Assembly: GCA_905183005.1 (NCBI GenBank)
Contig: CAJJDO010000122.1
Coordinates: forward strand, 223,454-287,453
Length of the DNA stretch: 64,000 nt
Source: Paramecium pentaurelia
Taxonomy: Eukaryota > Ciliophora > Oligohymenophorea > Peniculida > Parameciidae
Reading direction: 5' to 3'
The position numbers were made by a program, and so were the translations under genes. The notes beneath the pieces are model-generated. The model did no database searches, was not told the origin of the DNA, and saw only the letters and a program-made list of their open reading frames with translations. Within the stretch, counting starts at the first letter, position 1, and each line of letters starts with the position of its first letter. Shown here in pieces: positions 49,561 to 60,502 of this stretch.

Positions 49561-50703
49561 ATGAAAGCAATGCTTCATACCTTATAGAAGAGAGGATCTA
49601 TGACTTTGATAGAACCGTAAGTTATGTTTATTTAATAACTAGGATTAATGATGGAATGGATAAAGTATAAGAAAAACATTAGATAGTATAGAATTATGTA
49701 GATTAAGTTGATTAAAAAACTGTCATTGCAATAGAAAGAGAAGTTATTTAAAATATTAATTTAGGAAGAAAGAGTGAATCAGAGATATTTTCATTTAATG
49801 AATTAATTGGAAAGATTAATGTTCTAGATCTAAAAGCTTGAGGAAAAAAAATAATAATAAAAAGAGTATAGTTTATTGTTTAATTAGTCTTGATAATCAT
49901 CCAGCAGTTAAGGAAATGGTTTATGAATTACATAAACTATAAAAGTATTAAAAAGCTTTATAGGATTATCATGGTAAAATGGTGGAACAAATTAAACTAA
50001 ATAATTTAACAATATAATAGTTGAAATAAACAGTATATTAAAAAAGAGTTGAAATAAGAGATATAGTAAGAGATTCATTTAGAATACAAGATGAAATAAT
50101 GAAGACAAGATAAGGAAAAAGAGCAATTTCGAGTATTTTATTATTACTAAACAGTTGTTAGAGATAGTGCTGATATGTTTCTCACGATGCCAGCTACTAA
50201 TATACCAAAACCTTCAAATCTACCTAATATACCATTAAAACATAAATCAAAGAGTACTTTATTACATATAATGAGAAATGCTCAATCTCCTAATCAATAA
50301 GAAGTATTATAATTATTAATTATAGAAAGTTAATGATATAGTATTTGTTTATAATAAAGTATAATAATTAAGAAAGAAAGCAGCATAATCAACATTGATA
50401 ATTTAATAAGTTACAAATAAGTATTGTTAAATAAAATAGTTAATGAGTGAATGTGCTATGATTTCAATATAAAATTTTAAAAGTAAATAAAAAATAACAA
50501 ATAAAAATGGTTATGCAAATTCAATATATTTTGATATGAGTACATTGAATATTAGCAAAAATGAAAGCAGTATTATAAAAGAGAGAAAGATATAAAATAT
50601 TTTATATGATACATTATAGTAAATAATGATTGATTTAATCGATTCACGTTAAAAAACAGATTTAAATGGATCATCTATTGCAGATTCAATGTATTTCTAA
50701 TGA
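49561..50703 (+). CDS. coiled-coil protein, 342 aa, unknown
   Basis: Five introns, four of exactly 22 nt: 49617-49642, 49821-49842, 49866-49887, 50133-50154, 50304-50325. The product has helical coiled-coil blocks (DGMDKVQEKHQIVQNYVDQV, KEMVYELHKLQKYQKALQDY, TVYQKRVEIRDIVRDSFRI), a P-rich link (MPATNIPKPSNLPNIPLK) and a C-terminal helical region. The spacing recalls axonemal or SNARE-like helices, but no signature is diagnostic. Length minus introns is exactly 343 codons. Confidence 0.68.
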
Positions 50704-50946
50704 TTACTTTATATATAGAATACGCAATTCTGTATCTTAAGAATAATTTATGCAATTTACATCTGTATAGATATTAGGATTGCTGGCATTATAACCAAGA
50801 TTATTAAATGAATTAATAGGCATATTTGAATTAAAATAGAAATAGATAGGATTACTATGTAATAAGACAAGATAATTTTAAAAGTAATTAGGATTACAAT
50901 AATGAAAATTTTAAAGATGTTATAAAATTATTTATATACTATAATT

Positions 50947-51636
50947 TCATTTAATAAGTGAAAGTGTTTGAATAACAGAGGGTATATGCATAATAGATGA
51001 TTATCTATTTATTAATTCCTTTAATATTCTATTCTCATTTTCATTACAATTATGTGATGATAATAATTCATTTATATCACCCTTATTTTAATTTATTATT
51101 TTGAGTACATTTTCTTATGATCTTTTATTGTTCTAATTGTTGCACTAACATTTCATTTATAATAATTGATTCTCACTTGTTAACATCAATTTCTTACTTT
51201 TTGTTCTAATTCTTAGATTCTCATCAATAATGATGTATTTTCATTAAGTAGTCTATCAAACTAAGCACTGCTTCTTTATTGTTATTCTGTACTTTTTCTA
51301 AATTATAAGTTTTATGAAGTGTTCATTTTTTTTTTTTGAATATGAGGAGACCTATTAGATAAATCATTAATTTACGATTCAATAGGAGATGTCTTAATTG
51401 GTCTATCTATACTAAATTATCTAGCTGATTAAATTGCTTATTAAGATTGTTAAATTAATGTATTCAACAAATTATCTCCTCTTTTGTTGTTTTCATTAGA
51501 AGAATCTCTAATATATTTGCTAATGTTTCTGGGAATAAAACTAAATGTCTTACAACTAAATCTAAGCTACATGTTATGATTTTGCTTTACCAGGAGTTAA
51601 ATTACTGTTGGATTTATTGTAATAACTGCGATTCAT
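50947..51636 (-). CDS. coiled-coil protein, 213 aa, unknown
   Basis: Introns 51549-51570 and 51172-51197. N-terminal half is S/N/Q-rich (NRSYYNKSNSNLTPGKAKSQ); residues about 60-150 contain NLLNTLIQQSQQAIQSARQF and QFDRLLNENTSLLMRIQELEQK, a short coiled coil. C-terminus is polar (NENENRILKELINRQSS). No family recognised. The start (51636) lies 6 bp inside repeat C copy 1; the divergent lipase starts 345 bp away. Confidence 0.68.
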
Positions 51637-52762
51637 TTATGTTAATAACAGAAAAAAATAATTTATTAATTATACATCTAATTAAAATAATCATTCATTT
51701 ATTTATATATATTCATCTATAATGAATTAAACATCAAATAAAAAATAAATAGATATTGATAATAAATAAGAATTCCCTATCATAAATCTATTATTTATTA
51801 TAATTGAGATTTTCTATAGTTTTAAAATTAATTTCATATATAAAAGGGGGGGATAGATAATTATACTATAAATGTTAAACTAATAATGTGATTAGCAAAT
51901 CAAAATTAATAATATTATAACATATAAATTGTTAAGTATAAATTGTGAACGGGATACGTCATGAAGATAAATATTTAAAAAATGAAATATTTTTTTGTTC
52001 TCTTAGCAATCGTTTCAGCCTTTGACTATGATCCAGCTTTAGCTAACCAACTAACTGCATATTCATTTGCTGCTTATTGTAATCCAGAAAATATTTTAAG
52101 TTGGAATGTTGGCACTATAAGCCAATAATATCCTCACTTAAGCAAAATATAAATATTCGAGAACATTGAGCTAGTATTATATTTTAATGATTTTTAGGAA
52201 ACAAGAGGTTTTATAGCTTATAATTCACATAACTAGGCTATTACTGTAGTTTTCAGAGGATCCTCTAATACAAAGAATTTTATTGCTGATATAGATGCCA
52301 AGAAAATTGAATTCAATACCATATGCAAATGTTAGGTTCATGAAGGATTCTTTGCAGCTTATACATCCCTTAAAATTCATTTAGATGTGTTACTTGGAGA
52401 ATATAGGATGAAATATCCATATGCTAAATATCATGTTACAGGACATTCATTAGGAGGAGCAATGGCAACATTATTTGCAAGTGAAATATCTATGATTGGA
52501 ATTAAAGTAACACTTGTTACTGTTGGTTCTCCAAGAGTTGGTGATTCTGATTTTTATGATTGGTTTTCAACTTTAAAGGTTACACATTCAAGATTGACAA
52601 ATAAAAAAGATGTAGCTCCTCATTTACCACCTGTTAGATTTGAATTTGAACATGTTAATAATGAAATATGGTATAAAGATGGAGTAAATTATGTGATTTG
52701 TTAAGAAATAAAGGGAGAAGATCCAAAATGTTCAGCATCTGTTTTGAATCCAAATTTAACAG
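51631..52762. repeat. direct repeat C, copy 1 (assembly duplication)
   Basis: 1132 bp repeated perfectly at 52764-53895, separated by the N at 52763. Includes the lipase promoter region (51637-51981) and a lipase copy lacking its last 59 bp. Confidence 0.94.
51982..52762 (+). pseudogene. truncated artefact copy of lipase 1
   Basis: Identical to the complete lipase at 53115 up to the N; intron at 52174-52197. Not biological. Confidence 0.9.
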
Positions 52763-52763
52763 N
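52763..52763. other. assembly gap (single N)
   Basis: Junction of the two copies of repeat C. Confidence 0.98.
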
Positions 52764-53895
52764 ATTCATTTATGTTAATAACAGAAAAAAATAATTTATT
52801 AATTATACATCTAATTAAAATAATCATTCATTTATTTATATATATTCATCTATAATGAATTAAACATCAAATAAAAAATAAATAGATATTGATAATAAAT
52901 AAGAATTCCCTATCATAAATCTATTATTTATTATAATTGAGATTTTCTATAGTTTTAAAATTAATTTCATATATAAAAGGGGGGGATAGATAATTATACT
53001 ATAAATGTTAAACTAATAATGTGATTAGCAAATCAAAATTAATAATATTATAACATATAAATTGTTAAGTATAAATTGTGAACGGGATACGTCATGAAGA
53101 TAAATATTTAAAAAATGAAATATTTTTTTGTTCTCTTAGCAATCGTTTCAGCCTTTGACTATGATCCAGCTTTAGCTAACCAACTAACTGCATATTCATT
53201 TGCTGCTTATTGTAATCCAGAAAATATTTTAAGTTGGAATGTTGGCACTATAAGCCAATAATATCCTCACTTAAGCAAAATATAAATATTCGAGAACATT
53301 GAGCTAGTATTATATTTTAATGATTTTTAGGAAACAAGAGGTTTTATAGCTTATAATTCACATAACTAGGCTATTACTGTAGTTTTCAGAGGATCCTCTA
53401 ATACAAAGAATTTTATTGCTGATATAGATGCCAAGAAAATTGAATTCAATACCATATGCAAATGTTAGGTTCATGAAGGATTCTTTGCAGCTTATACATC
53501 CCTTAAAATTCATTTAGATGTGTTACTTGGAGAATATAGGATGAAATATCCATATGCTAAATATCATGTTACAGGACATTCATTAGGAGGAGCAATGGCA
53601 ACATTATTTGCAAGTGAAATATCTATGATTGGAATTAAAGTAACACTTGTTACTGTTGGTTCTCCAAGAGTTGGTGATTCTGATTTTTATGATTGGTTTT
53701 CAACTTTAAAGGTTACACATTCAAGATTGACAAATAAAAAAGATGTAGCTCCTCATTTACCACCTGTTAGATTTGAATTTGAACATGTTAATAATGAAAT
53801 ATGGTATAAAGATGGAGTAAATTATGTGATTTGTTAAGAAATAAAGGGAGAAGATCCAAAATGTTCAGCATCTGTTTTGAATCCAAATTTAACAG
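52764..53895. repeat. direct repeat C, copy 2
   Basis: Second copy of the 1132-bp segment; continues into unique DNA. Confidence 0.94.
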
Positions 53896-53954
53896 ATCAT
53901 TTAACCTATCTAGGATGGTCTAGTAATTCTTGTGATGCTTAAATGACAGAATGA
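53115..53954 (+). CDS. secreted class-3 (alpha/beta-hydrolase) lipase 1, 271 aa
   Basis: One 24-nt intron (53307-53330). An N-terminal signal peptide is evident (MKYFFVLLAIVSA). The class-3 lipase core follows: AITVVFRGSSN (oxyanion region), VHEGFFAAYTSL, VTGHSLGGAMATLFA (GHSLGGA, catalytic Ser), VGSPRVGDSDF (Asp region), DVAPHLPPVRFEFEHVNNEIWY (catalytic His). The mature enzyme would hydrolyse acylglycerols outside the cell or in food vacuoles. Tandem with a paralogue 519 bp downstream. Ends with Cys/Asp-rich SNSCDAQMTE. Confidence 0.92.
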
Positions 53955-54472
53955 TAAAAATCAATTTTTATATGACATCATCTATTAATTACGTTCAATT
54001 ATTCTTTAATATAATTAATAATAATAATATAAATATTCTCTATTCTTATAGAATATCTTCTTTTATCATAAATACTATAAATTATCTTTGATTTTACTGT
54101 TTTAAATCAAATTTGGTGGATTTATTTCTTTTTAAAATTAATATATTTCCATTATTAAATAAAATATATAATAATATTTATAATTGTATAATAAAATACA
54201 AAAATTTGTATAGATTTAAAGTAGTCTTTATATCAATAGTATAATTAATCTTCTTAAATTAGAATGATTATAACTTTTATAGAATTCTATTATTAAAACT
54301 TATATAAAATATAATCCAATTAAATTATATATGATTATGAGTTTATAACAATATTTAGATGCCGTCTTTTTATATTAAATTAAATATCTTATGATGTATA
54401 TAAAATTAATATATGAATATTAAAAGGAGAGATTAGAAATTGTGAGAGTATAATTAAATATATAAAATCTAA
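53955..54472. other. intergenic, 518 bp, between the two lipases
   Basis: AT-rich, no feature seen apart from T/A runs. Confidence 0.5.
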
Positions 54473-55338
54473 ATGAGATCATCAGTTTTGATTTTAGTTG
54501 TCTTAGCTGCAACAGTCAATTGTGCTTTCGTTTATAATGAAGCCTTAGCAACTGAAGAGGCTGCACTTTCTTTTGCTGCTTATTGTCCAGACACAGCCAT
54601 CAACACATGGAATGTTGGATATGTAAGCACCAATTATCCTAATATTGAAAAACCCTTAGTTTTTGAGAACACCATTGCTGTAAGATATAACGTATATATA
54701 TTATTTTAGGGTACAAAAGGATACATAGCCTACAACCCATCATACAATGCCATTACAGTTGTCTTCAGAGGTTCTAGCAATATTCAAAACTGGTTGGACA
54801 ACATCCAATTTGATAAAGTCAATTATAATACAGCATGTAATTGCTAAGTTCATAGTGGATTTTTGGATGCCTTCAATTCTATCAAACCATAAGTTGATTC
54901 TTTGTTTACCAAATACAGAGGATTGTATCCAAAAGCCATTATTCATGTAACTGGTCATTCATTGGGAGCTGCTATGGCCACTTTATACACAACTGAATTA
55001 GCAATTGCTGGATACACAGTTTAATTGAGTACTTTTGGTTTACCAAGAGTTGGAGATACAGCTTATTATAACTATTTCTCATCATTCACAAAAGTCACTC
55101 ATTTCAGAGTTGTTCATGAAAAGGATGCTGTTCCACATGTAAGATAATTTAAAATAACATTTAGGTTCCACCTGAGAACTTTGGATTCAATCATGTTGAT
55201 AGAGAAATCTGGTATCATAAGAGTTCATATACTGTTTGTTAATTGGATGAAGATCCTAATTGCTCAGATTCAGTCCTTGTTCCATCAATTTAAGATCATA
55301 TGAGTTATATGGGATGGAGTTCTACTGTGGACTGCTGA
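54473..55338 (+). CDS. secreted class-3 lipase 2, 269 aa
   Basis: Introns 54680-54709 and 55139-55164. Signal peptide MRSSVLILVVLAATVNC; lipase motifs AITVVFRGSSN, VHSGFLDAF, VTGHSLGAAMATLY (GHSLGAA), LPRVGDTAYYN and HVDREIWYH. It is a paralogue of lipase 1 but its codon use is distinct: many TAC, ACC, GTC, GCC and CAA codons and few TAA/TAG glutamines, which suggests selection for high expression. Introns are at other positions than in lipase 1. Cys pairs near the C-terminus (NCSDS, VDC) probably form disulphides. Confidence 0.92.
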
Positions 55339-55428
55339 TATTTAAAATACAAATTAACAAATATTCAATAAAATATATGTTTATTCAATTGAAAAAACAG
55401 ATGAAAATATATATATAATAAATAAAAT

Positions 55429-57567
55429 ATGTTTTCGAATCCTTTTTTCAAAAATAGTGGAGCATCTAGTCCTAAAAATAATGTACAATCAACATAATAA
55501 AGACCATCAGTATAGGATATAATGAATAAATATAAATATAATCCTTCAGAAAGAGTATCTCATGTTGATGAATAAATATTAGGAAGTCTTAACGAATCCT
55601 CAAATGTAGTGAATTAATAACAAATTATAGTTTTTAAATGAATAATCAAGACATGATAAGATGTTTCTAAATCCAATACAACCATAATTTGATTTAGATC
55701 CACCACCAAAAAAGGATGCAATAGCTAGATTAACCTTTGGAGAAGAGAACAAGAAATTTGAATCTCAGAAATTATAAAATTAGAGATTATTAAATGAAAA
55801 TGATCTCTTTGATGATATGTCTCACTTAAAAGATAAAGTATTAAGTATCAAATTATCATAATATCTAAAGACATGTTAGAGAGATATTCTGTTGCTCTTA
55901 AAGCTCCAGAATAATAGAATAAGAAGAATATCATTAAACATTAATTAGAATTGGATGCCAATCAAGTAGCCTAAGAATATTCTTAAATTGTAGATAAATT
56001 TAACAATCCAGATTTATCAGCTATATCAATTGCAGATAGTACAATACCAGTATACAAAGTATAAGATTGAATATGATTCAATTAGGAATAATAATTGACT
56101 TAAATGTTTAATCTAGTAGAAGAATTCCTTACTAAGTTTAAGAATATATCCTAAGTGTAATAAGAGAAATCATAATTATTACGATCACGTATTAATGCAG
56201 GTGAATCTCAATTACAACCTTAATCAAATAAAGTAAATGAATCAGAAAAACAATTTACTTTTTAATCTAATTAATCTAGTAAACATTCAAGTCATGCTGT
56301 TAAAAATAAGGCTTAAGCATAATTTGCTTAATCTATAACAGTTGGACAATCAAATCTGACTTCAAATAATTATTAATAGACTTTCAATAAAACTAATGGA
56401 AGTTAATAATAAAGTCCAACTAAAACTTATACATTTTAATCTGTTCCTACTATAATACCAACTTATGAATAAAAATCAATTCCTGCTTAATAACCTATAA
56501 CTCAATTAGATATGACAGTATATAATTAGTTTCCAAAAATGGATGATTCATTTTATGATCAAAAATAAATATCAATGCAAAGAATTAATTCTAAATTAGC
56601 AACTTTAAAAGATAAATTACAATAAGAATTATAAAAGGATAATATGCCATATACATAAAAGATATTAGGTGAAATGATATCTAATTTATAAGAAATAATA
56701 AATACTTAAGATTATTAATTAGTCAAAACCATTATTTTCAGAATTGAATAAGGTATTCAATAGTTATCAAATAATAAAGAAGGTTCAATTAATCTTTATA
56801 AATACATTAATAAAGCTTTATTAAATTCAAAAATGAAAACAGATTTATTCACTTAAAGAGCCTCAATGCCTGTTCATGCTTTACCAGAATAACGTAATAG
56901 TTCTACTACTATGTCTTCTCTAAATAATTACTAAACTCCAGCCAAAATAGAAAATGGTAATACTAATCAATAAATTGATATCGATCGTAATTTTGATAAA
57001 AAATAAAGAGATTAACGTCATTTAGTAGAACATAATTTATATTTTGATTAAAGATTAAGTAATCTCAATAAACCAGACATTCCAAAACCTAAATAATATA
57101 TTAATTAAATTGCATCACCAAATTCTGGATATGAATCTAGAGGATCAGTTAATTATGAAAGGAAATAAGATGATCATAAGACATATTCTTAAGATGCTCG
57201 TTTGAGTTATTAATTATAATTTGAATCCAGACCTAGTATCAATATAGAATAAAGATATTCAAGTAATGAACCTAAAAATATTTATTATGCTACTGAATAT
57301 CAAAGGAAAACAGAATAAAGTTCCTTTTAAGAATCTTAAAAATTTACTTAAGAAAGAATATCTGAAGTCTAAAGATAATCTGATATGTAAAGACCATCTG
57401 AATAAACTATAAAGAGATTGTTTTTTGATGCTGCTCTTACCCAAAAGAATAAATTGCCTTCCAATCATCCAGGTAGAAATATTATGGTTTCAGATCTATA
57501 TGAAGAATATGTAAAAAAAGGTGGAGACATGTAAAAGTTTATATAATAATAATTTGATCGTTGTTGA
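55429..57567 (+). CDS. Q-rich protein with coiled-coil segments, 686 aa, unknown
   Basis: Introns 55606-55630, 55845-55870 and 56059-56085. Short structured stretches (KFESQKLQNQRLLNEND, LERYSVALKAPEQQNKKN, RINSKLATLKDKLQQELQKD, ILGEMISNLQEIINTQD) alternate with long Q/N/S/T-rich disorder (SNQSSKHSSHAVKNKAQ). The C-terminus is R/S/Q-rich and ends VSDLYEEYVKKGGDMQKFIQQQFDRC. No known domain. Its stop lies 22 bp from the histone gene's stop (convergent). Confidence 0.68.
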
Positions 57568-57589
57568 CAGTATTTTATTTTATCACAAA

Positions 57590-58028
57590 TCAATATTCTA
57601 TACCTTAGATTCTAATTGCCAATTATAAATCTCTAGTTAATAAGGTAACTCTCTTAGCATGATGTGAACAAAGATTGGCATCCTCAAATAAATGTGTAAT
57701 AAATCCTTCTGTAGCTTCTTATAATGCATAAAGTGCAGATTGGGTAAATCTGAAATCTTTTTCAGATCTTTAAGAAACTTCTCTCACTAATCTTTAGAAT
57801 GGCAATTTCCTAATCAAAAGTTGAGTAGAAGATTAATATCTAAAATTTCATATGAGACATATACTTTCTGATTTCTCTTAAAGAAACAGTTCCAGGTCTA
57901 AATTTGTGTTTTCTCTTTTATTGATTTTTATAAGCTTATTTTTTGTTATCTAATGAGTCATTACAAAAACTTTAAGGGGAGAGACTGAATTTATTATTGT
58001 TAGGTTTTCCTTACTTAGTTCTAGCCAT
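57590..58028 (-). CDS. divergent histone H3 variant, 137 aa
   Basis: One 25-nt intron (57840-57864) inside helix alpha-N. The histone fold is clear: FRPGTVSLREIRKYQSSTQLL, RKLPFQRLVREVSQ, SALYALQEATEGFITHLFED, NLCSHHAKRVTLLTRDLQLAIRI. The N-terminal tail keeps ARTKQ (K4) but then diverges: no ARKS at positions 7-10 or 25-28, so K9 and K27 methylation contexts are absent; it is N/S/K/Q-rich with SLSP. Loop 1 has normal length, arguing against CENP-A. The tail length is close to canonical H3. A replication-independent or specialised variant is likely, function inferred. Confidence 0.9.
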
Positions 58029-58246
58029 ATTGTATAGATATTGATATTAATATTAATATTAATTAATAAATGAAGTGTTTCTTATTTAAAAATAGTAGAA
58101 TAAATAGTGTGTTTGATTTTAAATAATTTTTAGATTTAATTAGATGTTAATAATGAATAATTAAATATATTGTTAAAATAGAGATCATATATATATATAT
58201 ATAGTAGGAATTAAAATTGTGATTATTCTTTAATTTAATTATCCAA

Positions 58247-58759
58247 ATGTCAGACGTAGAGGATTGGGAATAATACGCTGACGAAGAATAAGAGGAAAAG
58301 TAAGAATAAAAGTAAGAAGACAAGTCTAAATAACCTTAAACTTAATAGTAGAAATCTGAAGTACAATCAAAAGAATCAGATATGAATAATGTTTTTGATT
58401 TATTTGGAGGAGACAAACCAGTTAAAAAGAATATTGGATAAGTAGATCTGAAGAAAATTGGTGAAAATTTTGCAGCTGCTTTGTAAAATGTTGGTCCTAA
58501 TTATACAACCGAGTTCTTAAAGACGTTGTTAACTAAGTTGGAAGGAAAACTATTATTGAATCATTATGAAGAGTTATTTAAGACAGTGGAGGAAATTTAC
58601 ATTAAAAAGAGAAAGTAATTTGAAGCAGAAGAAGCCATAAAGAAAAAGAGTCAATAGTAAGGACCACCAAAAGGAATATCATTTGGGAAGACTAAAAATA
58701 TAATAGAAGATGAAGATGAAGACTTTGATAATGTTGATGATGATGATGATTTCATGTGA
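58247..58759 (+). CDS. eIF3 subunit j (Hcr1) homologue, 170 aa
   Basis: Single exon. N-terminus MSDVEDWEQYADEE matches the acidic W-containing start of eIF3j. The middle, DLKKIGENFAAALQNVGPNY, TEFLKTLLTKLEGKLLLNHYEELFKTV and EEIYIKKRKQFEAE, fits the conserved helical region, and the protein ends acidic with DDDDDFM, as eIF3j typically ends in an acidic DDFM. eIF3j associates with the 40S A-site and mRNA channel and helps initiation and recycling. Shorter than animal eIF3j (about 258 aa). Confidence 0.7.
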
Positions 58760-58779
58760 TAAATATATATATCTTAATT

Positions 58780-59862
58780 ATGGATAAAAAGAATAAAGTG
58801 AAATCTATTGTAAAGTTCGATGATGAAAAGTAGCCAGAATAAGTAATCTAAGAAGTACAAGAGATAAAAAAAGATAAGAAAAAGAAAAAGGAATAATAAA
58901 AGAAGAAATTATCACTTGAATAGAGACATGTTACTATTGCCATTCCAGATTCAATTATCTCTAATGCTTAATCATCTGAATTGAGAAGTTATTTTATGTC
59001 TCAATTAGCAAGGATGTTTGCTATCTTTCAAGTAGATGAAGTGATCATTCTTAGAGATTATTCATAGTATCACCATATTTACATTTTTTAGCATACCAAA
59101 AAGTAAATAATTTGATGTGGCATCATATGTGGTCAGAAATTTATAATATTTGGAAACACCATAATATTTGAGAAAGTACTTGTTTCCAATTCACTCAGAT
59201 TTAAAAAATGTTGGTCTCATGAATCCAATAGAAGCAAAACATCATTTATTGACAGAACAAGTATGTCCTTATAGAGAAGGTGTTGTTGTTGAAAGACCTA
59301 GTAAAGGAGACACATCTTGGGTGGAAATTGGACTCAAAAGATAGGTCTTAATCAATTATCCATTATAACCAGGAACTAGAGTCACATTGAAATTAGATGA
59401 TCCTACTTCCACTCATCTGACTGGAACTCCTGTCTCTAGTTAGGATGCTAAAAAGGAAGGCTATTATTGGGGTTATACAGTTACAATAGAGTCTAAATTT
59501 CATAGGTTATTAGATAGAGGTATTAAAATAATATATTATCTTAAGATGATTTCGATATGAAGATTTTGATTGAAACAGAGAAAAGTGATGAAACTACATA
59601 AACTACAACTTTTAATCCTAGATAATTATCATAATAACCTTTAAAATTATTGTTACTATTCTCAGGATTATAAAAGATAACAGATTTTACAGAAAATGAT
59701 GAAAAATCTAAAGTAAATAATTTAATATATCTCTATTAGTTATCCAATGAGGATATATATGGAAAATTCGATCATGTATATAGATATGGAAATAATGAAT
59801 ATGGTGTAAAATAACTCAGATTAGAGGAATAAATGTTTATGTTTTTACAATCAATATAATGA
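58780..59862 (+). CDS. SPOUT1/C9orf114-like RNA methyltransferase, 334 aa
   Basis: Introns 59067-59091, 59520-59545 and 59713-59739. After a basic N-terminus (KKDKKKKKEQQKKKLSLEQ) come VTIAIPDSIISNAQSSELRSYF, ARMFAIFQVDEVIIL (SPOUT core strand), NLQYLETPQYLRKYLFPIHSDLKNVGLMNP, CPYREGVVVERP, GTRVTLKLDDP, GYYWGYTVTI and a C-terminal FSGLQKITDF. These match SPOUT1-family proteins (alpha/beta-knot methyltransferases). The target RNA and activity are not established from sequence. It follows eIF3j by 20 bp. Confidence 0.85.
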
Positions 59863-60502
59863 TAAATAAAATATAAATTAATATTTCTAATTAAGCAGGA
59901 ATATATCCATACTATAATTTGGAAATATTTTATTACCATTATTACATTTAAATGATAAATTTGATATCAATAATAATAATAATAATGAATTATAATAATA
60001 ATAATTATTATTATTATTATTATTATCTATTGAATATGAAATCCAATAGTAGTAATTCTTTGAGGATAGATAATTAATTAATGTAGTATGTAATAGTTTT
60101 TATGAATATCACATCTTATGATTGTTCATTTAATCTAATATTCTAACAAAAAAGAACAAGTTATAACATAATTATTATTATAAGATATATGATTAAAAGT
60201 AGATTTTAAACATTGTTTTATCATTAAGTATTTTAATTCATTATTACTTCTCTTTTTGTCAGTTTTGTCCATAATAATCATTTATTTTAGAAGGAGTAAA
60301 CAAACTGTAATTAATATAGATAGATTTAATAAATATATATATATAAATACTATGGAAATGAGTAATATTTATTTAGATTTAATAAAATAGTCATGTTTGA
60401 ATATGAATTATATGTATTCATTTAAATTAGTTTCTTTTATTTTTGGATTTTAAAGATGTCAAATAAATGAATATACTTATTATTAACTAATATATATAGA
60501 TA
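59863..60502. other. intergenic, 640 bp, with an AAT/ATT palindromic tract
   Basis: AT-rich. Between about 59968 and 60035 a run of (AAT)n is followed by a run of (ATT)n separated by GAATTAT, so the region can form a long hairpin; it is flanked by ATCAATA/TATTGA-like ends. No gene recognised in the remainder. Confidence 0.6.

Noticed and set aside
51841..51855. G-rich run GGGGGG in an otherwise AT-rich promoter, thought to be a G-quadruplex or telomere-like element
   Set aside because: Too short for a quadruplex (one run only) and lacks the Paramecium telomere repeats (GGGTTT/GGGGTT); it merely stands out against the AT background.
52387..53837. Two identical lipase ORFs suggesting a recent tandem gene duplication
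   Set aside because: The copies are base-for-base identical including flanks and are joined by an N, so they are a contig overlap.
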